Shown: piece after piece, positions 51,337 through 61,905 of the stretch | Position numbering within the stretch: position 1 is the first letter of the stretch | Layout of the letters: the number at the start of each line of letters is the position of its first letter | Assembly: GCA_947504035.1 (NCBI GenBank) | Contig: CANNGA010000003.1 | Span: forward strand, 186,001-250,000 | Source of the DNA: an uncultured Flavobacteriaceae bacterium | GTDB taxonomy: Bacteria; Bacteroidota; Bacteroidia; Flavobacteriales; Flavobacteriaceae | Length of the DNA: 64,000 nt | Reading direction: 5' to 3' | The notes under the pieces: generated by a model | What the model saw: only the letters and a program-made list of their open reading frames with translations | The model's database searches: none | What the model was told of the DNA's origin: nothing | Position numbers and translations under genes: made by a program

Positions 51337-54300
51337 TTAAAAAGAATTAATCTTTAGCTGAATAGTGTGTTTTCCTGGTTCTAATCGTATTGTTTCAAAT
51401 GCTGAAGGTACTTTTTTACCATTATGGATCAAGTCTTTTCCATTAAGGTTATTTAACGAAAATTCTGCTACCATATTCCCTGGTATTTGAATTGTGTACG
51501 TTTGCAACCTTGGACCATTAAATTTATAGTCTGCACTAATAGTACCTCTAACCGTTGGTACTTTTATACTACTCGATTTTAACTTACTCATCTGTGGTTT
51601 AATTCGTGCTATTCCAAAACCTGGCGTTTGTGGTTGAATACCCCATAACCCTCTAGGAATTACATTAGCAGGAACTGCACCCCATGCATGATTCCAATCT
51701 AAATTGTTTTTATATTTATTATCCCAAGCTTCTAATGTTATGGTAGAACCAATACGAATCATATTGTACCAACTTCTATCAGTCTTACTTTTTAACAACT
51801 CTAATGCGTAATCGGCTTCTCCTGCATTATACAATCCATCCATTAAAAATTGAGCTCCATAAACACTACATGCCATTTTACGCGATTTCACATAATTCAC
51901 TACAGTTTCATAATGTTCCTCTGGTACTAAACCAAAAGCTAAAGGCATCATATTGGCGTGTAAAGAGGCATGATCTGTACCAATACCATCTACATAGATA
52001 CCACGTTCTTTATCGAACATTTGTGCGTTAACAGCTTTCTTAGCTTTGGCTGCTCTCAATTCAAAATCTAAAACTTCTTGAGTTTTTCCTAAAATTTGAG
52101 CAAACTGGGCCATTATTTTCATGTTTTCATAAAAGAAAGCATTGATGACTGTACTGTAAGGTTTAAAGACAAAACCATCACGTTCACCTTTAGTTTTACT
52201 CCCATTGAAATTAGCAGAAGGCCAATCTACGATATCTGTTAATGGTTTTTTATAACCATCTTTGAAGCCTAATTTTCTCATAAACGCTTGATCCACTTTG
52301 GTAGAAGTGATTAAACCATCTTCATTAGACAATTCAAAAAGTGTTTTATGTTTTAGGGCTTCATAATAACGCTCTATAAGCTCTGTATTTCCTGTATACA
52401 TATAATCGGCATGTATAAGCAAAGCCACGTGTTGTTGCCATTCTGTAGGCCATGTTGGATTTTTCATGAAATACTCTATAGTACGCCTTGCTATGGCGAA
52501 TTCTCTATCTGTAGTATAATGACTCAACTGGTTCAAATAAGCATCTGCCTCATAAGGTATACGTTCTCTATCTCCATCTACGTATAAGCCATTAAATGTG
52601 GTAGCTTTAATAGAGTATTTACACAAATCCCACACTTGATTTAAAATATCATTGTTACTTGTAAAGCTACTCGCGGTCTCATCCCAATAGGTATGAAAAG
52701 CCAACTGTTCGAAATCGTCTGCTTTAAGTGTTTCCTGTGCACCTTCAACCTCTGCGTATCTAAATGGTACAAGAGCAGGAAAACCTTTTGGTAAAGGAAT
52801 AGCCTTATTAGGTCTTGTATTTCTTTCGTCTGTTTGTACTGGTATTTGATACTTTGTTTGTCCCGGCTTAACGTCTACTTTAAGCTCTTGGTAACGAATA
52901 TTACTCTTCTTTGGAGGCGTTCTATTAACACGTCCTTTAGCATCTGCCATTTCACCTACTCGAATTGTTAAAGTATGTGCTGTTTTAGCATTATATGTAA
53001 AGTCCATTGTAGCAAATGCAGCTTTTCCAAAATCCATCACATAGCTATCGCCTTGTTTTAAAAACGTTTTAGGCTTGATGCGATCGATTTGAAATTGATT
53101 TTCTGTAGAAGTGATATAACTAGCGCTCTTTCCTGTCGTAAACTTTTGAACTTTAGAGTAATCTACTAGTCGATTTGCTTCATCCCATATACGTACTTTC
53201 CAAAAATAGGTTTTACCTAACTCTAAATCGTTTCCTGCATATTCTACATCAGTCGATGCAGAACTGCGTATTTGTCCACTATCCCAAACATCTCCATTAT
53301 TCGTGTTAATTTGTGCTTCTGTCGAAGCTAACAATATCTGATAAGCAGATTGAAATTTTGATCCTAAAGGCACCGTCCAACCAAATTCTGGTTTTGTATC
53401 ATATATTTTAACATCTTTACCTGGCGCTCTGATTAATTCAACGGTAAGATCTGTAGGCGCTGCTCTATAGGCATTACTATTCTTTTTTATAAGTGCTTCT
53501 AACTTAAGACGAAGTTCGTCTGCAACCTTCTTGTACTTTTTCTTGCCTATCAAATTTTTCAATTCTTTAGGGTCCTTCTCTAAATCGTAAAGCTCTTCTA
53601 ATGTTTTGTCATTAACATATCTAAAATACTTCCACTTTTTAGTTCTCACACCTTCACTTGGTGCTATATTTTTAAAATCCCAAATATGCTCAATTAGAAT
53701 AGCGTCTCTACCTATTGTATTTGTTTCTTGCTTTACAACAGGCATTAAACTTTTACCTTGCCATGTCTCTGGTGCTTCAACACCTGCAATATCTGCAATA
53801 GTATAAGGCACATCTATATTTAATGCCATATCATTAACATCACCATGCTTATTAACTCTAGGATCGAAAACAATTAAAGGCACACGAATAGAATTCTCAT
53901 ACATAAGCCACTTTCCTGCAAATTGGCGTTCTCCTAAAAAATAACCATTATCCCCCATGACAATGATAACTGTATTTTTATCTAATCCTTTTGCCTTTAG
54001 CTTCTCACGTATTTTCTTGATTTCTAAATCTACTCCCGAAATCATTCTGTAATACCCCTTTAAACTGTGTTGGTATTTTTCTGGGGTATCATATCGCCAC
54101 GTCCAACGCAATCTGTTAAATCCATCTCTAACAATTTTTGGTTGGGCTTCAAAATACTTGTCATCTGCCAATTCTGGCCCTGGAATCGTTGTATTTTGTA
54201 ATAGGCCGTCTGTAGTATTTTGCCAAAAGTATTGATCTACAGCTTTATCATGTGCGTGTGGTGCACTAAAACTTAAAGACAAGCAAAATGGCGCTTCATT

Positions 54301-54864
54301 TTTACCGTTAGCTTCTATGAAATCTAAGGCTTTCTGCCCTGTATAACGCGTTAAGTGTACCGTATCTTTACCTAAAGTTTTGTAATAATACCCTCTTCTA
54401 TCTTTGTAATTGTTATTTCTATCGTATGATTCATATTCGTGAAATTGCTTCTCTAAATCATTATAGCGTACGCCATATTTTCCGTAAAATCCTGTATAGT
54501 AGCCATTGTTTTTTAACAATGCAGGATAGGAATTGGCCATATATTCTTCTCTAACATTTCCTGTTTGAAAATTAAAATTATGAGAACGTTCATGTAAACC
54601 TGTTAAGATACTTGCTCTACTGGCTGCACAAATAGGCGTTGTTACAATAGCAGTATTAAAATAGGTGCCTTTACGTGCTAAATCGTCCATTTCAGGAGTT
54701 TGTACATATTTGTTACCGACGTAACCAATGGCATCAAAACGTTGATCATCGGTTAAAATAAATATGATATTAGGCTTTTCTTTATGACTTGCCTTTTGGG
54801 CTTTCATTAAATTTAAACTACATACAGTAATTAATAAGGCTACTAAAAAAGTGTGTTTGCGCAT
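51337..54864 (-). CDS. Bimodular sulfatase (family S1) and GH78 alpha-L-rhamnosidase fusion
   Basis: A 1175-residue exported two-enzyme protein with an N-terminal signal peptide (cleavage about residue 22, MKAQ). Residues about 28-470 are an S1 sulfatase: calcium ligands DD39-40 ([12 protein letters not shown]), formylglycine motif [11 protein letters not shown] (C79, Ala in place of the usual Pro), and [10 protein letters not shown] near residue 303. Residues about 480-1175 are GH78: a fibronectin-like domain ([10 protein letters not shown]...[11 protein letters not shown]), then the catalytic (alpha/alpha)6 domain with [12 protein letters not shown] near residue 765 (acid Glu and Asp) and [12 protein letters not shown]...WNHAW (base Glu). 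The same combination is known from ulvan PULs of marine flavobacteria, where one protein removes sulfate and rhamnose. It has its own promoter with the CAGnn repeat. Confidence 0.92.
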   Translation of the reverse strand: MRKHTFLVALLITVCSLNLMKAQKASHKEKPNIIFILTDDQRFDAIGYVGNKYVQTPEMDDLARKGTYFNTAIVTTPICAASRASILTGLHERSHNFNFQTGNVREEYMANSYPALLKNNGYYTGFYGKYGVRYNDLEKQFHEYESYDRNNNYKDRRGYYYKTLGKDTVHLTRYTGQKALDFIEANGKNEAPFCLSLSFSAPHAHDKAVDQYFWQNTTDGLLQNTTIPGPELADDKYFEAQPKIVRDGFNRLRWTWRYDTPEKYQHSLKGYYRMISGVDLEIKKIREKLKAKGLDKNTVIIVMGDNGYFLGERQFAGKWLMYENSIRVPLIVFDPRVNKHGDVNDMALNIDVPYTIADIAGVEAPETWQGKSLMPVVKQETNTIGRDAILIEHIWDFKNIAPSEGVRTKKWKYFRYVNDKTLEELYDLEKDPKELKNLIGKKKYKKVADELRLKLEALIKKNSNAYRAAPTDLTVELIRAPGKDVKIYDTKPEFGWTVPLGSKFQSAYQILLASTEAQINTNNGDVWDSGQIRSSASTDVEYAGNDLELGKTYFWKVRIWDEANRLVDYSKVQKFTTGKSASYITSTENQFQIDRIKPKTFLKQGDSYVMDFGKAAFATMDFTYNAKTAHTLTIRVGEMADAKGRVNRTPPKKSNIRYQELKVDVKPGQTKYQIPVQTDERNTRPNKAIPLPKGFPALVPFRYAEVEGAQETLKADDFEQLAFHTYWDETASSFTSNNDILNQVWDLCKYSIKATTFNGLYVDGDRERIPYEADAYLNQLSHYTTDREFAIARRTIEYFMKNPTWPTEWQQHVALLIHADYMYTGNTELIERYYEALKHKTLFELSNEDGLITSTKVDQAFMRKLGFKDGYKKPLTDIVDWPSANFNGSKTKGERDGFVFKPYSTVINAFFYENMKIMAQFAQILGKTQEVLDFELRAAKAKKAVNAQMFDKERGIYVDGIGTDHASLHANMMPLAFGLVPEEHYETVVNYVKSRKMACSVYGAQFLMDGLYNAGEADYALELLKSKTDRSWYNMIRIGSTITLEAWDNKYKNNLDWNHAWGAVPANVIPRGLWGIQPQTPGFGIARIKPQMSKLKSSSIKVPTVRGTISADYKFNGPRLQTYTIQIPGNMVAEFSLNNLNGKDLIHNGKKVPSAFETIRLEPGKHTIQLKINSF

Positions 54865-54914
54865 GATCGCTTTGTTATTTTTTAAAGAGAATTTTTATTT
54901 TTTTTCACAAGCAC

Positions 54915-54959
54915 TAAAAATAATTCTTTAGAAGCGCAGTTCTATCCTGTTCTGTCCTG
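54915..54959 (-). promoter_or_regulatory. Putative activator site plus promoter of the sulfatase-GH78 gene
   Basis: On the minus strand CAGGACAGAACAGGATA (54959-54943), 20 nt, then TATTTTTA (54922-54915), one mismatch from TAnnTTTG. It is 51 bases before the ATG. Identical layout to the sites before susC and the stand-alone GH78. Confidence 0.6.
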
Positions 54960-54982
54960 ACATATTTTAAGTATGTATCAAA

Positions 54983-55010
54983 AAAAAGACCACTAAAAAG
55001 CGGTCTTTTT
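54983..55010 (-). terminator. Terminator of the susC-susD-fasciclin operon
   Basis: A 9-bp stem (AAAAAGACC / GGTCTTTTT) with an AT-rich loop and T runs on both strands, 22 bases past the second fasciclin gene's stop. It separates that operon from the sulfatase-GH78 gene. Confidence 0.8.
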
Positions 55011-55032
55011 TATTAGTAAAAGTATAAAATCA

Positions 55033-56121
55033 CTATTCGGTTACTTCTGGTAATTGAAGTACTGCATTTATAATATGCATTGTTCCATTAGAAGCCGTAA
55101 TGTCTGAAAACTGTTCGTCTAAACTAACGTTATTACCTAACGCATCTGTTATGACAACGCTATCAAAAACTATGATAGGATCTCCTGCTTCATCAACTCC
55201 ATCAGCAGCTGTTGTAACATTAAACTCTAATTCCTCCCCTGCAATCGTGTCTTCTGTAAAAGGATTACCTACTCGAGTTGTTGTTAAGCGCGCCATCTCT
55301 GGAGTACTTAAAAGATCAACAACTACGTGATTATTAAGCGTATTAACAAGGTTAACACGTACTAAAGAATCTATTTCCTGACCAGCTTCGGGCAAATCTA
55401 AAGTTGCAGCAAAAGCATTGAAGGCAGCATTATTTGGAACAAAAACTGTTCTTTGTGCAATCTGGCCTATTATAGGTCTAATTCCTAAATCTATAACCGT
55501 ACTATGAAAGCCAGATAAGTTAGGATCTTGACCAGTAAATGTTGCTATTGTAGGTATGTTAATAACACCACTTATGATATGTATCACACCATTATTAGCT
55601 TCTATATCGGCCTCTACTACGCTAGGACCACCATTTAAAACCACCCCTTCAGTAGTACTTACATACATATTGACATTAATATCTGAATCATCATTAACTA
55701 AAAATGTTTGTAGATATCCAGATTGCAAATTAGCTGACGTAAATTCTGAAGTCACTACATGATTTTGCATAAGATTTGATAATTCATTGACGTCAAGATC
55801 ATCAATAGATGCAATCCCATTGCTCTCCAAAAAATTCGTGAATGCATCGTTATTGGGAGCGAAAATTGTTGATCCTCCAGGAACATTCAAAGTGGTAATT
55901 ATCTTTGTATCTGTTTCAGATTCTACCCTTCTTAAAGCCTGTTCTAAAAGTGAAAGCTCAGGGTTAGCGATAATCAATTGAGAAATAGTTACTGGGTTTT
56001 CAACTATACCAGTTGGTACAGTAGGTATTACAGCTGTGCTATCGTCTTCTATATTACAAGAAGTTAGTAAACTAATACTAACAACCGTTAAAAAACAATT
56101 CTTTATAAACTTTATTTTCAT
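55033..56121 (-). CDS. Fasciclin-domain lipoprotein with two domains (PUL surface protein)
   Basis: A 362-residue lipoprotein. I start at ATG 56121 (MKIKFIKNCFL...TSC, C22), since the lipobox follows directly; the longer ORF to 56214 would overlap the upstream fasciclin gene by 71 bases. Two fasciclin (FAS1) domains follow: about 60-195 (STIFAPNNDAFTNFLES, LMQNHVVTSEF, GVIHIISGVINIP) and about 205-362 (TVFVPNNAAFNAFAATL, NNHVVVDLL, GTMHIINAVLQLPE). FAS1 domains mediate adhesion or carbohydrate binding. The position after SusD suggests a SusE/F-like accessory surface glycan-binding role, which is inference. Confidence 0.9.
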   Translation of the reverse strand: MKIKFIKNCFLTVVSISLLTSCNIEDDSTAVIPTVPTGIVENPVTISQLIIANPELSLLEQALRRVESETDTKIITTLNVPGGSTIFAPNNDAFTNFLESNGIASIDDLDVNELSNLMQNHVVTSEFTSANLQSGYLQTFLVNDDSDINVNMYVSTTEGVVLNGGPSVVEADIEANNGVIHIISGVINIPTIATFTGQDPNLSGFHSTVIDLGIRPIIGQIAQRTVFVPNNAAFNAFAATLDLPEAGQEIDSLVRVNLVNTLNNHVVVDLLSTPEMARLTTTRVGNPFTEDTIAGEELEFNVTTAADGVDEAGDPIIVFDSVVITDALGNNVSLDEQFSDITASNGTMHIINAVLQLPEVTE

Positions 56122-56143
56122 TTGTTTAAATATTAATAGATTA

Positions 56144-56971
56144 TTAGTTATTAGGTATACTAAGGTCAAAATTATTGTATAGAGAATATTCTTGAGCACG
56201 AGCAGTTCCTTCAATTACGTGTCCTATACCATTATTGAAAACAAAATTGTGTTGAACAACTGTTTGCTCAAAATCAGAAGTTGTTATCCCTGGATTAACA
56301 CCTGATCTCAAAGGGTTTATTACTAAAACAAGTCTCTCCCTTAGTTCTACAAATATAGGGTTAACTTCGTCACTTAAACCAATTATTTCTTGTGTTCTTT
56401 GATTAACATCTACTCTAGGTAATAACGAATTAAATTCTCTGAACACATTTATCCTTGGTATAGAAGTAGCTTGGTTAACTTGCTCTCCATCAATAATATG
56501 ATATCTAATCATAGCGCGCAATCTGTTCATTTCCTCAGTAGTTAGGTCATCAAAAAATGTATCTAGATTAACGTTTCTGGGCGCAGCTCCTAAAGAGCCA
56601 TTTATAATAACATTTGGATTTCTTTCATTATTTCCATTTATAAAAGCTCTATTTGAAAATAATAGATATGTGCGATCCTCTGTATTTGTTTGCATATACA
56701 AACTTTCTAAACCTGCTGCTTGTACTGCTGCTCTAAAGTAGTCTAGATTATTTTCATTAAACCCTCCAAGGTCTCTAGCACCAGTGTCTGGATCAACAAT
56801 AGAGTTTGATCTTCTTGACCCTATAAATTCCCAAGCAGTCATATTTTGAAAAGGGTCGTCGGGACTTATTAAGTCAGGCTGGAAATTAAATTCATCCTGA
56901 ACATCAAGAGTACAAGATGAAATCAAAAGCGCAATTAAGAATGTTATAGATAATTTAAAATATAATTTCAT
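56144..56971 (-). CDS. Fasciclin-like domain lipoprotein (PUL surface protein)
   Basis: A 275-residue lipoprotein (LISSC, C20) with a degenerate fasciclin fold: MTAWEFIGSRR and NLDYFRAAVQAAGLESLY for the first helices, TYLLFSNRAFINGN, IRYHIIDGEQV and NGIGHVIEGT for the conserved H box. I read it as one FAS1-like domain with long insertions. It lies 21 bases downstream of susD and 22 bases upstream of the second fasciclin gene, on the same strand. Confidence 0.82.
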   Translation of the reverse strand: MKLYFKLSITFLIALLISSCTLDVQDEFNFQPDLISPDDPFQNMTAWEFIGSRRSNSIVDPDTGARDLGGFNENNLDYFRAAVQAAGLESLYMQTNTEDRTYLLFSNRAFINGNNERNPNVIINGSLGAAPRNVNLDTFFDDLTTEEMNRLRAMIRYHIIDGEQVNQATSIPRINVFREFNSLLPRVDVNQRTQEIIGLSDEVNPIFVELRERLVLVINPLRSGVNPGITTSDFEQTVVQHNFVFNNGIGHVIEGTARAQEYSLYNNFDLSIPNN

Positions 56972-56992
56972 GATTTTTATCGTATTAAATTA

Positions 56993-58576
56993 TTACCATT
57001 CAGGGTTCTGAGATAGTAATGGATTAGCTGTAAGGTGATTGTTAAATATTGGCCAGAGTACTCGAGCTTCTGTTAGAGGTATAAACCCTTCATCACCACT
57101 TCGGGCGCTTAAAAGTGGATTTAACGTTTGAACAGCTCTATCATTTCTTACCAAATCCCACCAACGCTTACCTTCTGCAAACAATTCGAATTGTCTTTCA
57201 TCTAACAAATAATCTAAACGACTATCAAAATCGTTACCAAAATCTGTTGCAGTAGCTGTAGGTAATTGTCTAGCTACTCGTATTTCATTTATTCTAGCTA
57301 AAGCTTGCTCGGTATTACCCAATTTTAATTCGGCTTCCGCTATCATCAAAATAATATCTGCATATCGATATACAACAATGTCTGTATCATCTTGTCCATT
57401 TGATAAACCACTACGTTCTTCTTGCCATTTTTCTATACGGGCTTCTCCAATATCTATATTACCAAAACCTTCTTCAAAGGTACCGTTTTCTCTAGTTGCA
57501 AAATGACGCCAATCACCATATAAAGGTACTTCTGCATTACTTCCATCACTTTGTCTTTCTGTAATTGTAAATACTGGAGGTGTATCTGGATATAAATCTT
57601 CCCACGTAGAATCAATTGGAAAACGCTCTAACCATTTCTCCTCTACATCAGTAGACATTACAGTAACTCTAGCGCCTCCAGCATATAAAGAAAGAACAGA
57701 TGAAGATATTTCTCCTACTGGATCATTAAACGGTATAGAAAATATTAATTCTGGACCTCTTTGTAACTTTCCTCTTCCTTGAAGGAAACGAGGAACCATT
57801 GCCTGATTAGAAAATAATTCTTCCCATGCTTCAGGTGTTGTTACCAAACTATGCGTTCCAAGCTCTTCTAATTCAGTTAGAGCTTCTAGTGCTAATTCAT
57901 TTTCACCTAACCATAAATACACTTCACCTCGTAAAGCTAAAATGCTCGATTTAGAAAAACGAAATTCACTTGACATTTCTGTATCTGGCACTAATCTATT
58001 TGCTAAATTCATATCAGGGATAATCACTTCAGAAAAAACTCGTGCAGCTGGTGTTACGTTTTGAAAAACGTCGCCAACAATGGTAGATGGTTCTGTAAAT
58101 ACTGGTATGTTTCCCCAAACACGTACCAAATCAAAATATAGCTTTGCTCGCATGGCATAAGCTTGCGCTAATATATAATCATCTGCATCAGGAATATCAG
58201 CCGATTCTAATATAACTCTATTTAAACCATCAATAGCTTTATAAGGATCATTCCAACTTAACAGCCCTCCATTAGCTGGATCCATAACACTATTATGGAG
58301 TAGTCTACGCTCATTGTCTGAATCGGGCGCAAAACTATCAGACCTAAGATCACCCCATTGGAAATAACGATTTCTATAAGTTACCCTTAAAAAAGCATAA
58401 GCAGCTGTTAAAGAGCCTTCTAAAGCGTCATTTGAAGTAAAAAAAGTATCATTTGTCGTAAAGCTTTCTGGAGTTTCATCTAGAAAGTCTTCACAAGAAA
58501 ATAACGATGTAGCAGCTATTAAAGATAGCGTTACAGCTCGTTTTAGGGTTTTATTTTTATTAAAAAACATCATCAT
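56993..58576 (-). CDS. SusD/RagB family surface glycan-binding lipoprotein
   Basis: A 527-residue lipoprotein (signal ending LFSC, C28) of the SusD family. Features are the N-terminal CEDFLDETPESFTTNDTFF, TPR-like helices (AYAMRAKLYFDLVRVWGNIPVFTEPS), and the C-terminal RYADIILMIAEAELKLGNTEQALARINEIRVAR and ERQFELFAEGKRWWDLVR segments. It forms the lid that captures oligosaccharides for the TonB-dependent channel encoded just upstream (13 bases). Three consecutive Met codons start the ORF; any of these could be used. Confidence 0.97.
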   Translation of the reverse strand: MMMFFNKNKTLKRAVTLSLIAATSLFSCEDFLDETPESFTTNDTFFTSNDALEGSLTAAYAFLRVTYRNRYFQWGDLRSDSFAPDSDNERRLLHNSVMDPANGGLLSWNDPYKAIDGLNRVILESADIPDADDYILAQAYAMRAKLYFDLVRVWGNIPVFTEPSTIVGDVFQNVTPAARVFSEVIIPDMNLANRLVPDTEMSSEFRFSKSSILALRGEVYLWLGENELALEALTELEELGTHSLVTTPEAWEELFSNQAMVPRFLQGRGKLQRGPELIFSIPFNDPVGEISSSVLSLYAGGARVTVMSTDVEEKWLERFPIDSTWEDLYPDTPPVFTITERQSDGSNAEVPLYGDWRHFATRENGTFEEGFGNIDIGEARIEKWQEERSGLSNGQDDTDIVVYRYADIILMIAEAELKLGNTEQALARINEIRVARQLPTATATDFGNDFDSRLDYLLDERQFELFAEGKRWWDLVRNDRAVQTLNPLLSARSGDEGFIPLTEARVLWPIFNNHLTANPLLSQNPEW

Positions 58577-58589
58577 AAAAAATTTAAAT

Positions 58590-61500
58590 TTAAAATCTAA
58601 CTTGTAAACCTAGAAGAAACTCTCTGTCATTTGGAAATCTAAGGTTATCCAGACCTGGAGTTAGAGGGTTACCTCTTGTTCCAAATTCAGGGTTAAATCC
58701 TTGATAATTCGTCCAAGTTAAAACATTATTAACTGCAAAATTGAAGTTTACCTTTTTTAAGCCTATTTTCAAGTTATTAACAATTTTTTTAGGTAAATCA
58801 TAACCAAAACGCGCATAACGCCATTTTATAAAGCTACCATCTTCAACGTAAAGACTATTTGCTGTAGATGAGAAAACATCACTACGGTCTATGGTATTGG
58901 TCTGTCTATCTCTTCTATCTAAAATTGGAAAAACGGCTATATCACCAGGATTAGTCCATGCATTCTCAATTCTATCAGGGCTTGGCGTAAACGTTGTAGA
59001 TCTTACATTACGTTCTTGATCGTACTCTCTAAAAATATCATTACCAAAACTATAATCGAATAAAACTCCAAAAGTGAAATTTTTGTATTTAAAATCACTT
59101 GTAAAACCACCAAATGTAGTAGCAATTCCATTACCTAATATTTCTTGTCCGTCACCTTCTTCATCAATTACAAAATCACCGTTAACATCCTCCCAGAAAA
59201 CATCTCCTCCACGAAGTGGATTTCCTTCAACCCCTATTATTCTTCTTATGTTCTCAACTTCTTCTTGCGGGAACGCAGACCCGTCTGCTCTATTATATGT
59301 CCCTAAGAAAAAACCATTTTGATCAAAATTAGGAAATAATTGCTCACCTTCTTCTGTAAATGCATTAGACTCATCGTATTGGAAAACCCCGTTATTTCTA
59401 AATCCTACAATATTACCTATTGGTTGACCTTCTTCTACACGGTACTGTAGTTCTGAATCATTAGCTGGTCGCAAAGGTCTAAAACTATCTGCTCCTCCAT
59501 CTAATAAAGTCAAGCTCACAACTTCATTTCTCGTAAATCCAATATTAAACCCTGCATCCCAAGAAAAATCATTCGTTTTTAAAACCGTTCCACTTATTGC
59601 AATATCGATACCTTCGTTTCTTATTGTACCTACATTTGCTCGTATTGAAGAGAAACCAGACTCAGGAGGTAAAGTTAAATCTTGTAATAAATCATCAGTA
59701 TCATTACGGTAAACATCAAATACAAACTTTAATCTATTTTTAAAGAGTGCTAGATCTAAACCTAAATTTATTGATGTCGTTTCCTCCCACTTAAGATCTC
59801 CATTAGCAATACTAATCGCTTCAAAACCACTATTTGCATTAAAAACAGCACTATTACTAGGTTGTAATAAGGCAAATCTATCATTTGGTGGTATACGGTC
59901 ATTCCCCGTAATACCATAACTACCACGTAATAATAAGTTATTTATAACATTACTATTTTTAAGAAAATTTTCTTTACTAATATTCCATCCTAACGAACCT
60001 GATGGGAAATAACCAAATTGATTATTATCAGAAAACCTAGAAGAACCATCTCGTCGTACTGTAGCACTAAATAAATACTTGCCTTTATAGTCATAACTAA
60101 AACCAGAGAATAAAGAAAATAAAGTAGTAACTTGATCAAAAGTATTATCTTGTACAACCACCCGCTCAGGAGCAGTGTTACCAAATGTTCTAATGAAATT
60201 ATTATTGAAATCTGCTGCTAAATTCAATCTTTCAGTCCAATTTCTTTGTAATTGCATACCTGCAAATGCAGAAAAATTATGTTCTCCCCATTTATTCTTG
60301 TAATTCACAAAATTTTCTTGCTGAATTGCATAAGTAAATTCGTTTATTTCCGTACCACGGGTAGGATTGTTACTGTCGGACAATGGATTAAATTGTCTCC
60401 CTAGAAAATCAGGTGTAAAAGTACGGTTCTTATTAAAAGCAAAATCTAAACCTAATGTAGACTTAACCGATAACTGTGGAGTAATTTTAAGCTCTGCATA
60501 ATTAAAAACATTACCTCTTAAACGACGTCGGTTTCTTGTTTCCGATTCAAGAACTGCTAAAGGATTAACCGTACCACGTCCCGATATTGTAGTAGCAAGA
60601 GAACCATCTGGTTCAAAAACAGGAGCAAAAGATAAACGACGAACAACCTGAGTTAAAATCTGACCTATATTAGCACCATTAATATCTTCGAAAGATAAAT
60701 TTGCTAAAGTTCCTAATTTAAATTTATCTGAAGGTGTTACATCTATTTTTAAACGCGTGTTTATACGTCTAAAATCAGCCCTATTAACAACACTTTCTTC
60801 ATCTATGATTCCAGTACCCCAATAAAAACGAGCTTTTTCACTTCCACCGCTTATTGCTATATTAGTTTGTGTTCTTACACCTGGTCGTGTTAACAAATCT
60901 AATAAATCTGGATTAGTTCTAAATTGTTGACTTAACGTGTCTCTAATTGATGGATCTCTACCTGGTACTAGTGGGTTATTTCCAGCTCTAGCAAGTTGTT
61001 CTATTCTAACACCCTGCGCACTAGTAGCTACAGGTACTTGACCTACTAACGTATTGATTCCTGTACTTGTATTGATGCTTACATTAAGTTTTCCTGCTTT
61101 TCCACTTTTAGTCTTAATAATAACTACACCATTACCTGCCCTAGATCCATAAATTGCTGCTGTTGCTCCATCTTTAATAACTTCTAAAGACGCGATATCT
61201 GCAGGATCTAAATTATCAATATTAAACGTTTGCTGTCCATCTACAACATATAAAGGCCCTGTAGCTCCCGCATTAAAAGTAGAGATACCACGAATTCGAA
61301 TATCGAATCCTTCTCCAGGCCCATTGTTAGATAGTACTTGAACACCTGACAATTTACCTTGAACACCTTGTAATGCATCTACTGGTGCTGCCTGAACTAT
61401 AGATTCTGCTTTAACAGAACCAACAGATCCTAGTATTTTTTCACGTTCTACTGCAGCGTATCCAATTACAACTACAGCTTCAAGACTTTCAACATCCTCT

Positions 61501-61838
61501 TCTAAAACAACGTCTACATTGTTATCGGCTCCTACAGTAACTTCCTTGGTTTGAAATCCTATATACGAAAACACCAAAGTTTTAGCACCAGAACCTAATA
61601 GTAATGTGAATTTACCATCAAAATCAGTCACGGCTCCTTTAGAGGTTCCTTTTTGTAAGACATTTACACCTGGCAATGGAATACCATCTTGACCTGCCAC
61701 CTTACCTGTAACACGATCTTGAGCTTGAAGCGTCATAGAAGTAAAACTGGAAAAGACCAGTACTAATACTAACATCAAGCTCGAAACAGGAAATTTGTTT
61801 TTCAATTTTTGTTTCATTTTGAGTTTAAGTTTTAACAT
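58590..61838 (-). CDS. SusC/RagA family TonB-linked outer-membrane transporter
   Basis: TonB-dependent channel for oligosaccharides, 1082 residues. After the signal peptide (cleavage about residue 39, TLQAQ) there is a carboxypeptidase-regulatory-like (beta-sandwich) domain (about 42-125, VTGKVAGQDGIPLPGVNV), the plug domain (about 135-250, with GFDIRIRGISTF and YVVDGQQTF...NLDPADIASLEVIKDGATAAIYGSRAGNGVVIIKTKSG), and the 22-strand barrel ending in LLGLQVRF. All SusC signatures are present. The first ATG (61838) gives MLKLKLKMKQ; ATG 61817 (MKQKLKNKF) is an alternative start. It lies 430 bases downstream of the GH2 gene and 13 bases upstream of susD. Confidence 0.97.
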   Translation of the reverse strand: MLKLKLKMKQKLKNKFPVSSLMLVLVLVFSSFTSMTLQAQDRVTGKVAGQDGIPLPGVNVLQKGTSKGAVTDFDGKFTLLLGSGAKTLVFSYIGFQTKEVTVGADNNVDVVLEEDVESLEAVVVIGYAAVEREKILGSVGSVKAESIVQAAPVDALQGVQGKLSGVQVLSNNGPGEGFDIRIRGISTFNAGATGPLYVVDGQQTFNIDNLDPADIASLEVIKDGATAAIYGSRAGNGVVIIKTKSGKAGKLNVSINTSTGINTLVGQVPVATSAQGVRIEQLARAGNNPLVPGRDPSIRDTLSQQFRTNPDLLDLLTRPGVRTQTNIAISGGSEKARFYWGTGIIDEESVVNRADFRRINTRLKIDVTPSDKFKLGTLANLSFEDINGANIGQILTQVVRRLSFAPVFEPDGSLATTISGRGTVNPLAVLESETRNRRRLRGNVFNYAELKITPQLSVKSTLGLDFAFNKNRTFTPDFLGRQFNPLSDSNNPTRGTEINEFTYAIQQENFVNYKNKWGEHNFSAFAGMQLQRNWTERLNLAADFNNNFIRTFGNTAPERVVVQDNTFDQVTTLFSLFSGFSYDYKGKYLFSATVRRDGSSRFSDNNQFGYFPSGSLGWNISKENFLKNSNVINNLLLRGSYGITGNDRIPPNDRFALLQPSNSAVFNANSGFEAISIANGDLKWEETTSINLGLDLALFKNRLKFVFDVYRNDTDDLLQDLTLPPESGFSSIRANVGTIRNEGIDIAISGTVLKTNDFSWDAGFNIGFTRNEVVSLTLLDGGADSFRPLRPANDSELQYRVEEGQPIGNIVGFRNNGVFQYDESNAFTEEGEQLFPNFDQNGFFLGTYNRADGSAFPQEEVENIRRIIGVEGNPLRGGDVFWEDVNGDFVIDEEGDGQEILGNGIATTFGGFTSDFKYKNFTFGVLFDYSFGNDIFREYDQERNVRSTTFTPSPDRIENAWTNPGDIAVFPILDRRDRQTNTIDRSDVFSSTANSLYVEDGSFIKWRYARFGYDLPKKIVNNLKIGLKKVNFNFAVNNVLTWTNYQGFNPEFGTRGNPLTPGLDNLRFPNDREFLLGLQVRF

Positions 61839-61905
61839 ACAATTTAGTTTTATTTAATATGAATATGAAATGTACGTATTTTCAATAATCATAAATATAT
61901 GTTAA

